Of a stretch of DNA of 32,808 nt, positions 25,012-32,808 are shown one piece after another. The DNA comes from Clostridia bacterium (GTDB lineage Bacteria > Bacillota > Clostridia > Oscillospirales > Acutalibacteraceae). The number at the start of each line of letters is the position of its first letter. Positions within the stretch are counted from its first letter, which is position 1. Made by a program: the position numbers and the translations under genes. The stretch is taken from the NCBI GenBank assembly GCA_017433225.1, contig JAFRHS010000028.1, positions 1-32,808 of the forward strand. The letters run 5' to 3'. Below the pieces are notes generated by a model. It was given only the letters and a program-made list of their open reading frames with translations. It was not told the origin of the DNA and ran no database searches.

Positions 25012-25061
25012 GGGAGTCACTCCTTTGCCGCGCATTCGTTACAGTCAAACATGCGAGTAGT

Positions 25062-25090
25062 ATTATACGGTCTGTCAATAGGTTTGTCAA
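25062..25090 (-). promoter_or_regulatory. Perfect consensus promoter of the yceD-rpmF-der unit
   Basis: On the minus strand TTGACA at 25085-25090 and TATAAT at 25062-25067 are separated by exactly 17 bp, a full match to the housekeeping sigma consensus. A second TTGACA lies inside the spacer at 25073-25078. The -35 directly follows the T-run of the upstream terminator. Confidence 0.9.
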
Positions 25091-25091
25091 C

Positions 25092-25134
25092 CGAAAAAAC
25101 GGCGGAGAAAAGCCGATTTTGCTTTTCTCCGCCG
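25092..25134 (-). terminator. Intrinsic terminator of the P-loop protein gene
   Basis: CGGCGGAGAAAAG at 25100-25112 pairs perfectly over 13 bp with CTTTTCTCCGCCG at 25122-25134. On the minus strand the hairpin is followed by TTTTTTCGG. It lies 13 nt after the stop of the small P-loop gene. Confidence 0.92.
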
Positions 25135-25147
25135 CAGGGTTTCAGGG

Positions 25148-25564
25148 TCAGATCTTTTCACAGAACTCGAACACGCGTTCCGGTACTTCGGACTCGTCTT
25201 CGGAGATGGTGAAGGTGAATTTGACACCGGTGATCTTGGACAGTTTGTCGACCTTCTCAAGGAAGTTCGCGAGGTCTTCGGGATCGCGTCCGCCGATGCG
25301 AAGGGTACCGTCGCAAAGGATGTCGGTAATGTCGGCATCTCTGGAGCAGAGACCGGCGAGGAAGCCGTAGTACATGTCGTAACCGCTGACGAGGAACTCG
25401 TCGGCATTGATGAGACGGACCTGGGGCTTGATCTCATAGGTCAGCTTCATCATTTTTTCCACACAGACCACGTGGCCGTTGGAAGCGGCAAGTGCCTTGT
25501 TGACTTCGTCGATGAGGTGTTTGGTCTTTCCGGAACCTTTATTACCGATGATCAGAGATATCAT
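25148..25564 (-). CDS. Small P-loop NTPase-like protein of unknown function
   Basis: This 138-residue protein begins MISLIIGNKGSGKTKHLIDE, with a clear Walker A loop GNKGSGKT at residues 7-14. A possible beta strand with acidic end, VRLINADEF, follows, but no certain Walker B, Q-loop or partner domain is seen, so it is a minimal nucleotide-binding protein. The family is unknown to me. The ATG at 25562-25564 has GGAGG about 9 nt upstream; the frame runs to 25699 without a binding site. It is a single-gene unit with its own promoter and terminator, between the glutamine synthetase gene and yceD. A cytoplasmic location is expected. A nucleotide kinase role cannot be claimed. Confidence 0.85.
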   Translation of the reverse strand: MISLIIGNKGSGKTKHLIDEVNKALAASNGHVVCVEKMMKLTYEIKPQVRLINADEFLVSGYDMYYGFLAGLCSRDADITDILCDGTLRIGGRDPEDLANFLEKVDKLSKITGVKFTFTISEDESEVPERVFEFCEKI

Positions 25565-25600
25565 GATGATTATCCTCCACATATTATTTTTGTTGGTTCT

Positions 25601-25629
25601 ATTATACCCAAGATACACAGCGGATTCAA
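25601..25629 (-). promoter_or_regulatory. Promoter of the small P-loop protein gene
   Basis: On the minus strand TTGAAT at 25624-25629 and TATAAT at 25601-25606 have a 17-bp spacer. Transcription would start near 25594, with a leader of about 30 nt before the GGAGG and ATG. Confidence 0.8.
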
Positions 25630-25696
25630 GGCGGCCGGCCATTTCTTTGCCAGAATTTTGAGCCGCTCCCGGGCGTTCCGCTCTCATGAGAACAGT

Positions 25697-25730
25697 CAAA
25701 AAGTGACCGGCCCTTTTCCGAGCCGGTCAC
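25697..25730 (-). terminator. Intrinsic terminator of the glutamine synthetase gene
   Basis: GTGACCGGC at 25703-25711 and GCCGGTCAC at 25722-25730 form a perfect 9-bp stem with a 10-nt loop. On the minus strand TTTTTGACTG follows. It lies 15 nt beyond the glutamine synthetase stop. Confidence 0.88.
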
Positions 25731-25745
25731 ATATAACCATTCGAA

Positions 25746-27854
25746 TCAGTTGACGCTGTAGAGGAGGTCGGTGTACGTCGGGAACGGCCAGTAGTCTTTG
25801 GCCGTGATGGTCTCGAGCTCATCGGCCACGGCACGCATCTCCTGCATGGCCGGGAACACGTTGTCGCGGTAGTAGTCCGCCTCGACTTTGATGTCCTCGC
25901 TCTTCTCCGCGCTCGAGAGGGCCTTTTCGAGTGCCTTGCACTTCTTCATGAGACTGTCGGACAGGGCGGCCAGAGAGGCCAGCAGTTCGCTCTCGCTCTC
26001 GTGGGGCACGTTGTCCGAAATGGCTTCCTTCACCCGGATGGAGTCGGCAACGGACGTCATATAGGCGAGGACGCTCGGATAGATGCTCTTCTTGACCATG
26101 TCCGCCATCGTGAGGGCCTCGATGTGCAGGGTCTTGCAGTAGGTATCCATCGAGATCTCATAGCGGGACGTCAGCTCTTCGCGGGTATAGATCCGGTGCT
26201 TTTCGACAAGATCCAGGTTCTTCTCGCGGATGTACGCCGGGAACGCGTCAGCACAGGTGCGCAGGTTCTCAAGGCCTCTGCGCTCGGCTTCGACGACCCA
26301 TTCATCGGAATAGTTGTTGCCGTTGAAGATGATGCGGGAGTGCTCCTTGAACGTCTTGCGGACGAGGGCGCGGACGTGCTCTTCGAGTTCGTTCTCCGGA
26401 ACGGCTTCCAGGATGTCCGCGAAGCCTTCCAGCTCTTCGGCGAGGATGGTGTTCAGCATGGTGTTCGGGCCTGCCAGAGAGGCAGAGGAGCCCACCATAC
26501 GGAATTCGAACTTGTTGCCCGTGAAGGCAAAGGGCGATGTACGGTTGCGGTCCGTATTGTCCTTCTTGAATTTCGGGATGAACTTGACGCCGGACTTCAT
26601 TTCGGAGGCCTTGATGGCTTCCATGGTCTCGCCCGCCTCGATGGCATTCTCCAGAGCCAGGAGGTCGTCCCCGAGATAGATGGAGACGATGGCGGGCGGC
26701 GCCTCGTCCGCGCCGAGACGGTGGTCGTTTCCGGGGCTCGCGACACAGGCTCTGAGGAGATCCTGGTACTCGTCGACACCCTTGACCACGGCGGCCAGCA
26801 TGACGAGGAAGATGAGGTTGTTGAACGGGTCCTTGCCGGGTTTGAACAGGTTGATGCCGGTATCGGTGGTGATGGACCAGTTATTGTGTTTGCCGGAACC
26901 GTTGATGCCGGCAAAAGGCTTTTCATGGATGAGGCACGCGAGGTTGTGCTTCTTCGCAACGGACTTCATGATCTCCATCGTCAGCTGGTTCTGGTCGGTG
27001 CCGACATTGGTGTCCGTGTAGATCGGCGCCATCTCGTGCTGCGACGGTGCGACTTCGTTGTGCTCGGTCTTCGAGTAAACACCGAGTTTCCACAGTTCCA
27101 CGTCGAGGTCGGCCATGAAGGCCTTGACCGCCGGCTTGATGGTGCCGAAATAGTGGTCCTCCATCTCCTGGCCCTTCGGGGGCTTGGCGCCGAAAAGGGT
27201 GCGTCCGGTAGTGACGAGGTCTTCCCTCTCGTTGAAGAGGTCGCGGTCGATGAGGAAGTACTCCTGCTCGCCGCCGACGGAGGAACGGACATGCTTCGCA
27301 CCGGTGGGGTTTCCGAAGATGTTGACGATGCGCATGGCCTGCTTGTCGATGGCCTGGATGGAGCGGAGCAGCGGAGTCTTCTTGTCGAGGACCTGTCCGC
27401 CGTAGGAGCAGAAGATGGACGGGATGCAGAGGGTGTCATCCTTGATGAACGCCGGAGAGGTCGGGTCCCAGGCGGTATAGCCCCTCGCCTCGAAGGTGGA
27501 GCGGATGCCGCCGGACGGGAACGAGGACGCATCGGGTTCGGATCGGATGAGCTCTTTGCCGGAGAAGTCCATGATGATCTTCCCGTTGCCCACCGGAGTG
27601 ATGAAGCTGTCGTGCTTCTCCGCGGTGACGCCGGTCATGGGCTGGAACCAGTGGGTGTAGTGCGTGGCACCTTTTTCTACTGCCCAGGTCTTCATGGCAC
27701 TGGCGACCTGCTGCGCGATCTCCGGGTCCAGAGGCTTGTTGTTGGCCGTCGCCTCTTTCAGGGCATTATAGGTCTGGTTGGGGAGTCTCTCATGCATGAC
27801 TTCGTCCGAGAACAGAAGGCTGCCGAAGATCTCCGGTACATTGTTCATACCCAT
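25746..27854 (-). CDS. glnN: Glutamine synthetase type III
   Basis: This enzyme makes glutamine from glutamate, ammonia and ATP, the main entry of ammonia into metabolism. The 702-residue length and the motif set identify the type III class (GSIII), not the shorter GlnA type. Visible conserved pieces are VPEIFGSLLFSDEVM at the N-terminus, SSVGGEQEYFLID, NVGTDQNQLTMEI, KPFAGINGSGKHNNWS, GNDHRLGADEAPPAI and NRTSPFAFTGNKFEFR with the ATP and glutamate-binding residues. The ATG at 27852-27854 has GGAGG at 27862-27866; Met3 is an alternative start. The gene stands alone, with its own consensus promoter, an attenuator-like hairpin in the leader and a terminator, which points to control at transcription elongation. 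Confidence 0.96.
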   Translation of the reverse strand: MGMNNVPEIFGSLLFSDEVMHERLPNQTYNALKEATANNKPLDPEIAQQVASAMKTWAVEKGATHYTHWFQPMTGVTAEKHDSFITPVGNGKIIMDFSGKELIRSEPDASSFPSGGIRSTFEARGYTAWDPTSPAFIKDDTLCIPSIFCSYGGQVLDKKTPLLRSIQAIDKQAMRIVNIFGNPTGAKHVRSSVGGEQEYFLIDRDLFNEREDLVTTGRTLFGAKPPKGQEMEDHYFGTIKPAVKAFMADLDVELWKLGVYSKTEHNEVAPSQHEMAPIYTDTNVGTDQNQLTMEIMKSVAKKHNLACLIHEKPFAGINGSGKHNNWSITTDTGINLFKPGKDPFNNLIFLVMLAAVVKGVDEYQDLLRACVASPGNDHRLGADEAPPAIVSIYLGDDLLALENAIEAGETMEAIKASEMKSGVKFIPKFKKDNTDRNRTSPFAFTGNKFEFRMVGSSASLAGPNTMLNTILAEELEGFADILEAVPENELEEHVRALVRKTFKEHSRIIFNGNNYSDEWVVEAERRGLENLRTCADAFPAYIREKNLDLVEKHRIYTREELTSRYEISMDTYCKTLHIEALTMADMVKKSIYPSVLAYMTSVADSIRVKEAISDNVPHESESELLASLAALSDSLMKKCKALEKALSSAEKSEDIKVEADYYRDNVFPAMQEMRAVADELETITAKDYWPFPTYTDLLYSVN

Positions 27855-27867
27855 CTAGTCTCCTCCT

Positions 27868-27910
27868 ATAAAAAGAGCGCTGTACCGCTGCGGTACAGCG
27901 CCATTGCTGT
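27868..27910 (-). promoter_or_regulatory. Attenuator-like leader of glnN: terminator hairpin with competing hexaloop hairpin
   Basis: On the minus strand GCGCTGTACCG (27891-27901) and CGGTACAGCGC (27877-27887) form a perfect 11-bp hairpin followed by TCTTTTTAT (27868-27876), just before the glnN ribosome binding site. Because the promoter lies upstream, this terminator is inside the glnN leader. ACAGC (27906-27910) can instead pair with GCTGT (27895-27899) around the hexaloop AATGGC, which has A at position 1 and G at position 4 as in ANTAR targets. The two folds exclude each other. Confidence 0.65.
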
Positions 27911-27922
27911 GTTTCCGCGAAA

Positions 27923-27951
27923 ATTATATTCCCTGTGGAAATCTTTGTCAA
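27923..27951 (-). promoter_or_regulatory. Perfect consensus promoter of glnN
   Basis: On the minus strand TTGACA at 27946-27951 and TATAAT at 27923-27928 are separated by 17 bp, a full consensus match. The -35 directly follows the mutL stop codon. Transcription would start near 27916, upstream of the leader hairpin. Confidence 0.9.
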
Positions 27952-30048
27952 TTATTTTTTCTTCCTGCGGACGGTCTGACGGACGCTCGGTCCGGTCTTC
28001 AGCTGGATGCGTCCAAAGGTCTTTTCGAGTTCGGGCCGGGTCATCTCGATGAGGATGGGTCGTCCGTGAGGACAGTACCGGACCTCCCGGTGGGACAGGA
28101 CGTACTCGATGAACTTCTCCTGCTCGGCGGGCGGGGTGTCGTCCCCGGCTTTGACCGCGGCGCGGCAGGCCATGTTCTTGTACATCCATTCGAGCTTCGC
28201 CGGCGTCGGGTCGCTCTTGTCGAGCAGTTTCCCCGCGATTTCCGAAAGCAGGACGGTCACGTCCTCGTTCTCGAGCATGACGGGCACTTCCCGGACCGCG
28301 ATGAGCCCCGGGCCGAAGTCCGAGACCTCGAATCCCGCCTCTTTCAGGAGGTCAGTCTGTTCGAGGACCGCGGAGTATTCTTCTTTCGACAGAGAAACGG
28401 TCACCGGCATCAGCAGCATCTGAGACTGGACCGGTTCTTTGTTGGCGATGAGCCGGTCATAGAGGATGCGTTCATGCGCAGCATGTTTGTCGACCATCAG
28501 CATCTTGCCCTCGAGTTCGACGAGGATGTAGGTCTTGAACGCTTCTCCGATGATGCGGAAATCCGGCAGTTCGGTCTCTTCCGAGAACGGGACGACCGGG
28601 ACGTCTTCGACGACAGGCAGTTCGTCCGGTTCCGGGACCTTCTTCGGTTCCTCTGCCGGGCGGTTCGCTTTTCGGACATAGGGCACGGGGCCGGTCTCCT
28701 GCTGTTTCGGAGTCTCTGATGCTTTCGGTTCAGCGTATGCTTCCTGTTTCAGTTCTTCGACCGCTGCCTGCACTTCCGGTGTGGCGGTCGTTTCCGCGGC
28801 CGGTCGGTCGGAAGCGGTCAGCGGGGTCTGGACCGGCTCGGCCGGCTGCGGTTTTGGGGCAGGCTTCTTTTTGGAAGTGCCGCTCCCCTTCCGCTCCCAT
28901 TCCTTCGGAAGCTCTTTCGACCAGAAGCCCTCGATCTTCTCGGGAAGCTCTGTGCGGCCGAGTTTCTTTTGATCGAGTTTGATCTGTTCCCCGGTCTCCT
29001 GTTTGAAGGGCGTCTGACGCTGCAGTTCCTGCTGCGCGAGCGTCAGGCGGTTCGGGGTGTCTTTCACGGTGATCGCATTCTTGGCGGCATAGTAGACCGC
29101 GTCGAACACGGGGCGTTCATTCGAGAACCGCACCTCGGTCTTGGCAGGGTGCACATTGACGTCCACCATCTCGAGGGGCAGGTTGATGTTGAGGACACAG
29201 GCCGGGAACTTGCCGACCATGATGGAGTCCTTATAGGCGCGCTCCAGCGCAGCGGACGCGGTCATACTCTTGACGAGACGGCCGTTCAGGAAGAAGAACT
29301 GCATGGAGCGGTTCGGGCGGCTCGCGGTGGGTTTCGAGACGAAGCCGTCGACCGAGACGCCGTTCAGTTCATAGGAGGTCTCCAGCAGCGCATTCGAGAA
29401 GTCTTTGCCGAAGACGGAATAGATCGTCGACTTGAGGTTCCCGTTGCCGGGCGTCACGAGGATCTGCTTGTCATCGCGGATGAACCGGATGGAGATCTCG
29501 GGATGGGACAGCGCGATGCGGTCGACGACGCCGGCCACGCTGTTGCCCTCGGTGACATCCTTCTTCAGGAACTTCATGCGGGCGGGCGTGTTGTAGAAGA
29601 GGTCCCGGACGACGATCGTGGTGCCTTCGGGGCAGCCGGCGTCGCCGAGGAGGACTTCTTCCGAGCCCTCGATCTTGTAGACGGTGCCGACCTCGTCGTC
29701 CGGCGTGCGGGTCAGGACATCGACCCGGGAAACGGCGGAGATGGAGGCCAGAGCCTCGCCGCGGAACCCGAGGGTCCCGATGCCGTGGAGGTCTTCCTCG
29801 GTCAGGATCTTGCTGGTGGCATGGCTCACGAACGCGTTGCGGATGTCTTCCCGCAGGATGCCGGAGCCGTTGTCGGTCACCCGCATATAGGTGACGCCGC
29901 CGTTTCGGATCTCCACCGTCAGAGAAGTGGCACCCGCGTCGATGGCGTTCTCCATCAGCTCTTTGATGACGGACGACGGACGTTCGACGACTTCGCCGGC
30001 GGCAATGAGGTCCGCGATGTGTTTCGGCAGCACATTGATCTTCGCCAT
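27952..30048 (-). CDS. mutL: DNA mismatch repair protein MutL
   Basis: MutL couples mismatch recognition by MutS to strand excision. The product has 698 residues. The N-terminal GHKL ATPase shows ELMENAIDAGA, DNGSGI, SHATSKI and GFRGEALASIS. A Pro/Lys/Glu-rich linker spans roughly residues 340-480. The C-terminal domain keeps the endonuclease-type motif as DKHAAHERILYD at residues 520-531, with Asp instead of Glu at the last position, and CPHGRP from Cys659, so it is the nicking type of MutL expected where MutH is absent. QMLLMP, shortly after, fits the sliding-clamp-binding pattern Q-x-x-L-x-P. GGAGG precedes the ATG. It lies 29 nt after mutS, and its stop abuts the glnN promoter. Confidence 0.96.
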   Translation of the reverse strand: MAKINVLPKHIADLIAAGEVVERPSSVIKELMENAIDAGATSLTVEIRNGGVTYMRVTDNGSGILREDIRNAFVSHATSKILTEEDLHGIGTLGFRGEALASISAVSRVDVLTRTPDDEVGTVYKIEGSEEVLLGDAGCPEGTTIVVRDLFYNTPARMKFLKKDVTEGNSVAGVVDRIALSHPEISIRFIRDDKQILVTPGNGNLKSTIYSVFGKDFSNALLETSYELNGVSVDGFVSKPTASRPNRSMQFFFLNGRLVKSMTASAALERAYKDSIMVGKFPACVLNINLPLEMVDVNVHPAKTEVRFSNERPVFDAVYYAAKNAITVKDTPNRLTLAQQELQRQTPFKQETGEQIKLDQKKLGRTELPEKIEGFWSKELPKEWERKGSGTSKKKPAPKPQPAEPVQTPLTASDRPAAETTATPEVQAAVEELKQEAYAEPKASETPKQQETGPVPYVRKANRPAEEPKKVPEPDELPVVEDVPVVPFSEETELPDFRIIGEAFKTYILVELEGKMLMVDKHAAHERILYDRLIANKEPVQSQMLLMPVTVSLSKEEYSAVLEQTDLLKEAGFEVSDFGPGLIAVREVPVMLENEDVTVLLSEIAGKLLDKSDPTPAKLEWMYKNMACRAAVKAGDDTPPAEQEKFIEYVLSHREVRYCPHGRPILIEMTRPELEKTFGRIQLKTGPSVRQTVRRKKK

Positions 30049-30077
30049 GGTGCCCCTCCTTTCTACAGGTTGATTCG

Positions 30078-32708
30078 TCAGGATCCTTTTGCGCGTTTCG
30101 ACAGGTCGTAGAGGTAGTTCATCGCCTCGATGGGTGTGAACGTGTTGACGTCGAGCGCTTTCAGTTCGTCAAGGATCTCATCGGACGCGTTGCTCGTGAA
30201 GCTGATCTGGAAGTCCTCGGGCGATGCATCGGCTTCCGCCGGCATCTCCGTCGGGACTTTCAGGACGCCTCCCGTGCGCTCCTGTTCCTCGATGATCTCT
30301 CTCAGCACTTCCCTCGCCCGCTTGACCACCGGGTTCGGGACACCGGCGAGCTTCGCGACTTCGATGCCGTAGCTGCCGTCGGCCGGACCGGGGACGATGC
30401 GGCGCAGGAAGATGATGTCGTCGCCTCTCTTCTTGCAGGCGATGTTATAGTTGCGGATGCCGGGGAGTTCCTCCGCCATGTCCGTCAGCTCATGGTAGTG
30501 CGTGGCGAACAGGGTCTTGGCCCCGATCTTCCGTTTGTTGCAGACGTATTCGAGGACGGCCTTCGCGATGGCCATGCCGTCGAAGGTAGACGTGCCGCGG
30601 CCGATCTCATCGAGGATGATGAGGCTCTGGCGGGTCGCGTTCTTCAGGATGGAGGCGACCTCGGTCATCTCGACCATGAAGGTGGACTGGCCGGACGCCA
30701 GGTCATCCGAAGCGCCGACTCTCGTGAAGATGGCGTCGCAGATGGAGATGCGGGCGGACGAGGCCGGGACGAAACAGCCCGTCTGCGCCATCAGGACGAT
30801 GAGCGCGACCTGGCGCATATATGTCGACTTACCAGCCATGTTCGGACCGGTGATGATGGCAGCCTGCGCGTCGTTCAGGTCGAGCGCGGTGTCGTTCGGG
30901 ACGAAGGGCGCGCCGTCCAGCATCTTCTCGACCACCGGGTGGCGGCCGTCTTTGATGGTGATGCTCCCGTCCTCCGTGATCTCCGGGCACACATACCCGT
31001 TGTCCACCGCCACTTTGGCAAACGAACAGAGGACGTCTAGCGTGGCCACCGCATGGGAGGTCTGCTGGATGCGGACGAGGCTCTCCGCGACGGTCTCCCG
31101 GACACCGCAGAAGAGTTCATATTCGAGTTTGGTGATCCGTTCCTGGGCGCCCAGGACTTTGGATTCGAGTTCTTTCAGTTCGCCGGTGATGTACCGCTCG
31201 GCATTCGTGAGGGTCTGCTTGCGGATCCATTCCTCCGGCACATCGCCCTGGAACGAGCGGGGCACTTCGAGGTAATAGCCGAAGACCTTGTTGTAGCCGA
31301 TCTTCAGTTTCGGGATGCCGGTGCGCTCCCGCTCCTGCGCCTCGATGGTGGCGAGGTAGCCCTGGCCGTTCGCGACGATGTCTCTCAGTTCATCGAGTTC
31401 GGGGCTGTACCCCTCTTTGATCATGCCGCCTTCCCGGACCGTGAAGGGCGGGTCTTCGGCGATGGACTCCTCGATGAGGGCCATGATGTCTTCGAGCGGA
31501 TCGATGTTCTCCTCGATGCGCTGCATCAGACGGGGCTCTGCACTCTCCAGGAGCAGTTTGATCGGCAGCAGGCACTGTACGGTCTCATAGAGGCTGCGAA
31601 GCTCTCTCGCGTTCGCAGAGCCGTACGAGATGCGGGTGATGAGACGCTCCATGTCGTGGATGGACGTCATGTAGTCGGCGATCTCATCGCGCAATGCGAG
31701 GTCGTTCACAAGGAACTGTACCGCGTTCTGGCGTTCCGTGATGCCGCCGGGCGACAGCAGGGGCTGTTCGACCCAGGCGCGCAGGAGCCGTTTGCCCATG
31801 GCGGTCCGGGTCTTGTCGAGGACCCAGAGCAGGGTGCCGCGCTTTTCCCGGTTGCGGAGCGTCTCGGTGAGCTCGAGGTTCCGGCGGGCGGAGAAGTCGA
31901 GTTTCATGTATTTGCTGTCCGAGTAGAACTGGATCTCCCGGATGTTCTGAAGGTCTGTCTTCTGGACTTCGAAGAGATAGCTGAGCGCCATGCCGAGCGC
32001 ACGGGTCCCGTTCTCCGAGGTCAGTTCGAGTTCCTCGAGGCTCCTGTCGAAGTGGTCGGTGACGACCTTCGCCATATCCTCGAGCCGCGTCTCCCCCTCT
32101 TTCAGGGTCTTGACGCTGGTGCCCTCCTGTTTTTCCACGAAGGACTTGAAGCCCTTCAGTTTGGCACACTGCGCATTGACTAAGATCTCACGCGGGGTGA
32201 ATCGCCCCAGCTCGTTGATGATGCGTTCCCCGTTCTGGGACTCTTCCAGCTCGGTCATCTGGACCTCGCCGGTGGAGACATCGACGAAGCAGATGCCGGT
32301 CTTCCCTTCCGCGTGGAAGGCGGCGCACAGGTAGTTGTTCTTCGATTCGTCGAGCATGGAGCTCTCGATGACGGTGCCGGGGGTCACGATGCGGATGACT
32401 TCCCGCTTTACGAGACCCTTCGCCAGAGCCGGGTCCTCCACCTGTTCACAGATGGCGACCTTGTATCCCTTCGCCACGAGGCGGGCGATGTACGGGTCGA
32501 CGCTGTGGAACGGCACACCGCACATGGGGGCGCGCTCCTCTTTGCCGCAGTCCTTGCCGGTCAGGACGAGGTCCAGCACGGAGGACACCAGCTTCGCGTC
32601 GTCGAAGAACATCTCATAGAAGTCTCCGACCCGGTACATGAGGATGGTATCTTTGTACTCTTCCTTGATGGAGAGGTACTGTTGCATCATGGGGGTGAAT
32701 TCCGCCAT
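30078..32708 (-). CDS. mutS: DNA mismatch repair protein MutS
   Basis: MutS recognises base mismatches and small loops and recruits MutL. The product has 876 residues, within the normal range. The mismatch-wedge motif GDFYEMF at about residues 27-33 supplies the Phe-x-Glu contact, which marks it as MutS1 rather than the recombination-suppressor MutS2. The ATPase has GPNMAGKST near residue 620, DEIGRGTST and ATHYHEL. The C-terminal helical end carries DLSKRAKGS. No strong ribosome binding site is seen; the upstream sequence GAAAGAGTGTGG is weak, which may mean coupled translation with the gene 34 nt upstream. Confidence 0.97.
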   Translation of the reverse strand: MAEFTPMMQQYLSIKEEYKDTILMYRVGDFYEMFFDDAKLVSSVLDLVLTGKDCGKEERAPMCGVPFHSVDPYIARLVAKGYKVAICEQVEDPALAKGLVKREVIRIVTPGTVIESSMLDESKNNYLCAAFHAEGKTGICFVDVSTGEVQMTELEESQNGERIINELGRFTPREILVNAQCAKLKGFKSFVEKQEGTSVKTLKEGETRLEDMAKVVTDHFDRSLEELELTSENGTRALGMALSYLFEVQKTDLQNIREIQFYSDSKYMKLDFSARRNLELTETLRNREKRGTLLWVLDKTRTAMGKRLLRAWVEQPLLSPGGITERQNAVQFLVNDLALRDEIADYMTSIHDMERLITRISYGSANARELRSLYETVQCLLPIKLLLESAEPRLMQRIEENIDPLEDIMALIEESIAEDPPFTVREGGMIKEGYSPELDELRDIVANGQGYLATIEAQERERTGIPKLKIGYNKVFGYYLEVPRSFQGDVPEEWIRKQTLTNAERYITGELKELESKVLGAQERITKLEYELFCGVRETVAESLVRIQQTSHAVATLDVLCSFAKVAVDNGYVCPEITEDGSITIKDGRHPVVEKMLDGAPFVPNDTALDLNDAQAAIITGPNMAGKSTYMRQVALIVLMAQTGCFVPASSARISICDAIFTRVGASDDLASGQSTFMVEMTEVASILKNATRQSLIILDEIGRGTSTFDGMAIAKAVLEYVCNKRKIGAKTLFATHYHELTDMAEELPGIRNYNIACKKRGDDIIFLRRIVPGPADGSYGIEVAKLAGVPNPVVKRAREVLREIIEEQERTGGVLKVPTEMPAEADASPEDFQISFTSNASDEILDELKALDVNTFTPIEAMNYLYDLSKRAKGS

Positions 32709-32742
32709 TGGTCCACACTCTTTCTAATAATATCGTCTCTCG

Positions 32743-32808
32743 TCAGATGAGTTCGCCTTTCAGGATCCAGGTCAGGGGTTCGGTGATGACCACGTTTTGG
32801 AACGTGCC
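32743..32808 (-). CDS. miaB: 3' end of a gene, probably miaB (tRNA methylthiotransferase)
   Basis: Only the last 21 codons are inside the window, and they continue past its right edge. They read GTFQNVVITEPLTWILKGEL and Ile, then stop. This resembles the last strand of the TRAM domain that ends MiaB proteins (a V-x-I-T-E-x-x-T-W-x-L-x-G-E-L pattern), and miaB next to mutS is a common clostridial order. MiaB adds the methylthio group to i6A37 in tRNA. The call rests on a short match plus context. Confidence 0.7.
   Translation of the reverse strand, partial: GTFQNVVITEPLTWILKGELI

Noticed and set aside
26001-28052. Open frame of 683 codons on the plus strand over glutamine synthetase
   Set aside because: Antisense shadow of glnN caused by GC-rich codons; it also crosses the glnN promoter and terminator and has no recognisable domain.

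Overview
The window reads as a piece of chromosomal housekeeping DNA from a GC-rich member of the Clostridia, possibly Oscillospirales; the family is inferred from gene content and no rRNA is present to settle it. The pointers are AGGAGG-type ribosome binding sites, TTG starts, AddAB rather than RecBCD, a class 1B dihydroorotate dehydrogenase with its PyrK partner, separate PyrB and PyrI, a type III glutamine synthetase and the order miaB-mutS-mutL. Codons end mostly in C or G, which creates very long antisense open frames that are not genes. I see no tRNA, rRNA, CRISPR array, insertion sequence, prophage or att site.

Layout. 19-4352 (minus): murC, a lipoprotein L,D-transpeptidase, then an AMP-forming acyl-CoA ligase with an unusual Ala/Glu-rich tail. 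4368-4658: divergent intergenic region with a possible structured leader. 4659-11658 (plus): addB-addA, the double-strand-break repair helicase-nuclease, ended by a bidirectional terminator. 11720-11897: a dyad-rich gap. 11898-12458 (minus): a TetR regulator. 12596-21413 (minus): the pyrimidine operon pyrC-K-D-F-E-B-I, tightly overlapped, followed after 14 bp by a fused ABC exporter carrying seven tandem 16-residue repeats. 21526-25011 (minus): yceD (DUF177)-rpmF-der-DAHP synthase-small unknown protein, driven by a perfect consensus promoter. 25148-25564 (minus): a small P-loop protein with its own promoter and terminator. 25746-27854 (minus): type III glutamine synthetase, behind a consensus promoter and a terminator-like hairpin that makes an attenuator. 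27952-32808 (minus): mutL, mutS and the very end of what is probably miaB.

How the parts work together. The pyr cluster encodes the steps from carbamoyl phosphate to UMP, lacks carAB and pyrR here, and has too short a leader for PyrR attenuation. AddAB and MutSL are two independent repair modules. murC and the L,D-transpeptidase are translationally coupled and both serve the cell wall. The most interesting non-coding signals are the glnN leader (promoter, ANTAR-like hexaloop hairpin and terminator in about 75 nt) and the addB leader (long-range 11-bp helix ending just before the ribosome binding site). The most interesting protein signals are the repeat insert in the ABC exporter, the amphipathic tail on the ligase and two unrecognised small proteins. 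I did not find a clearly new defence or mobile system; most of the window is ordinary core genome.
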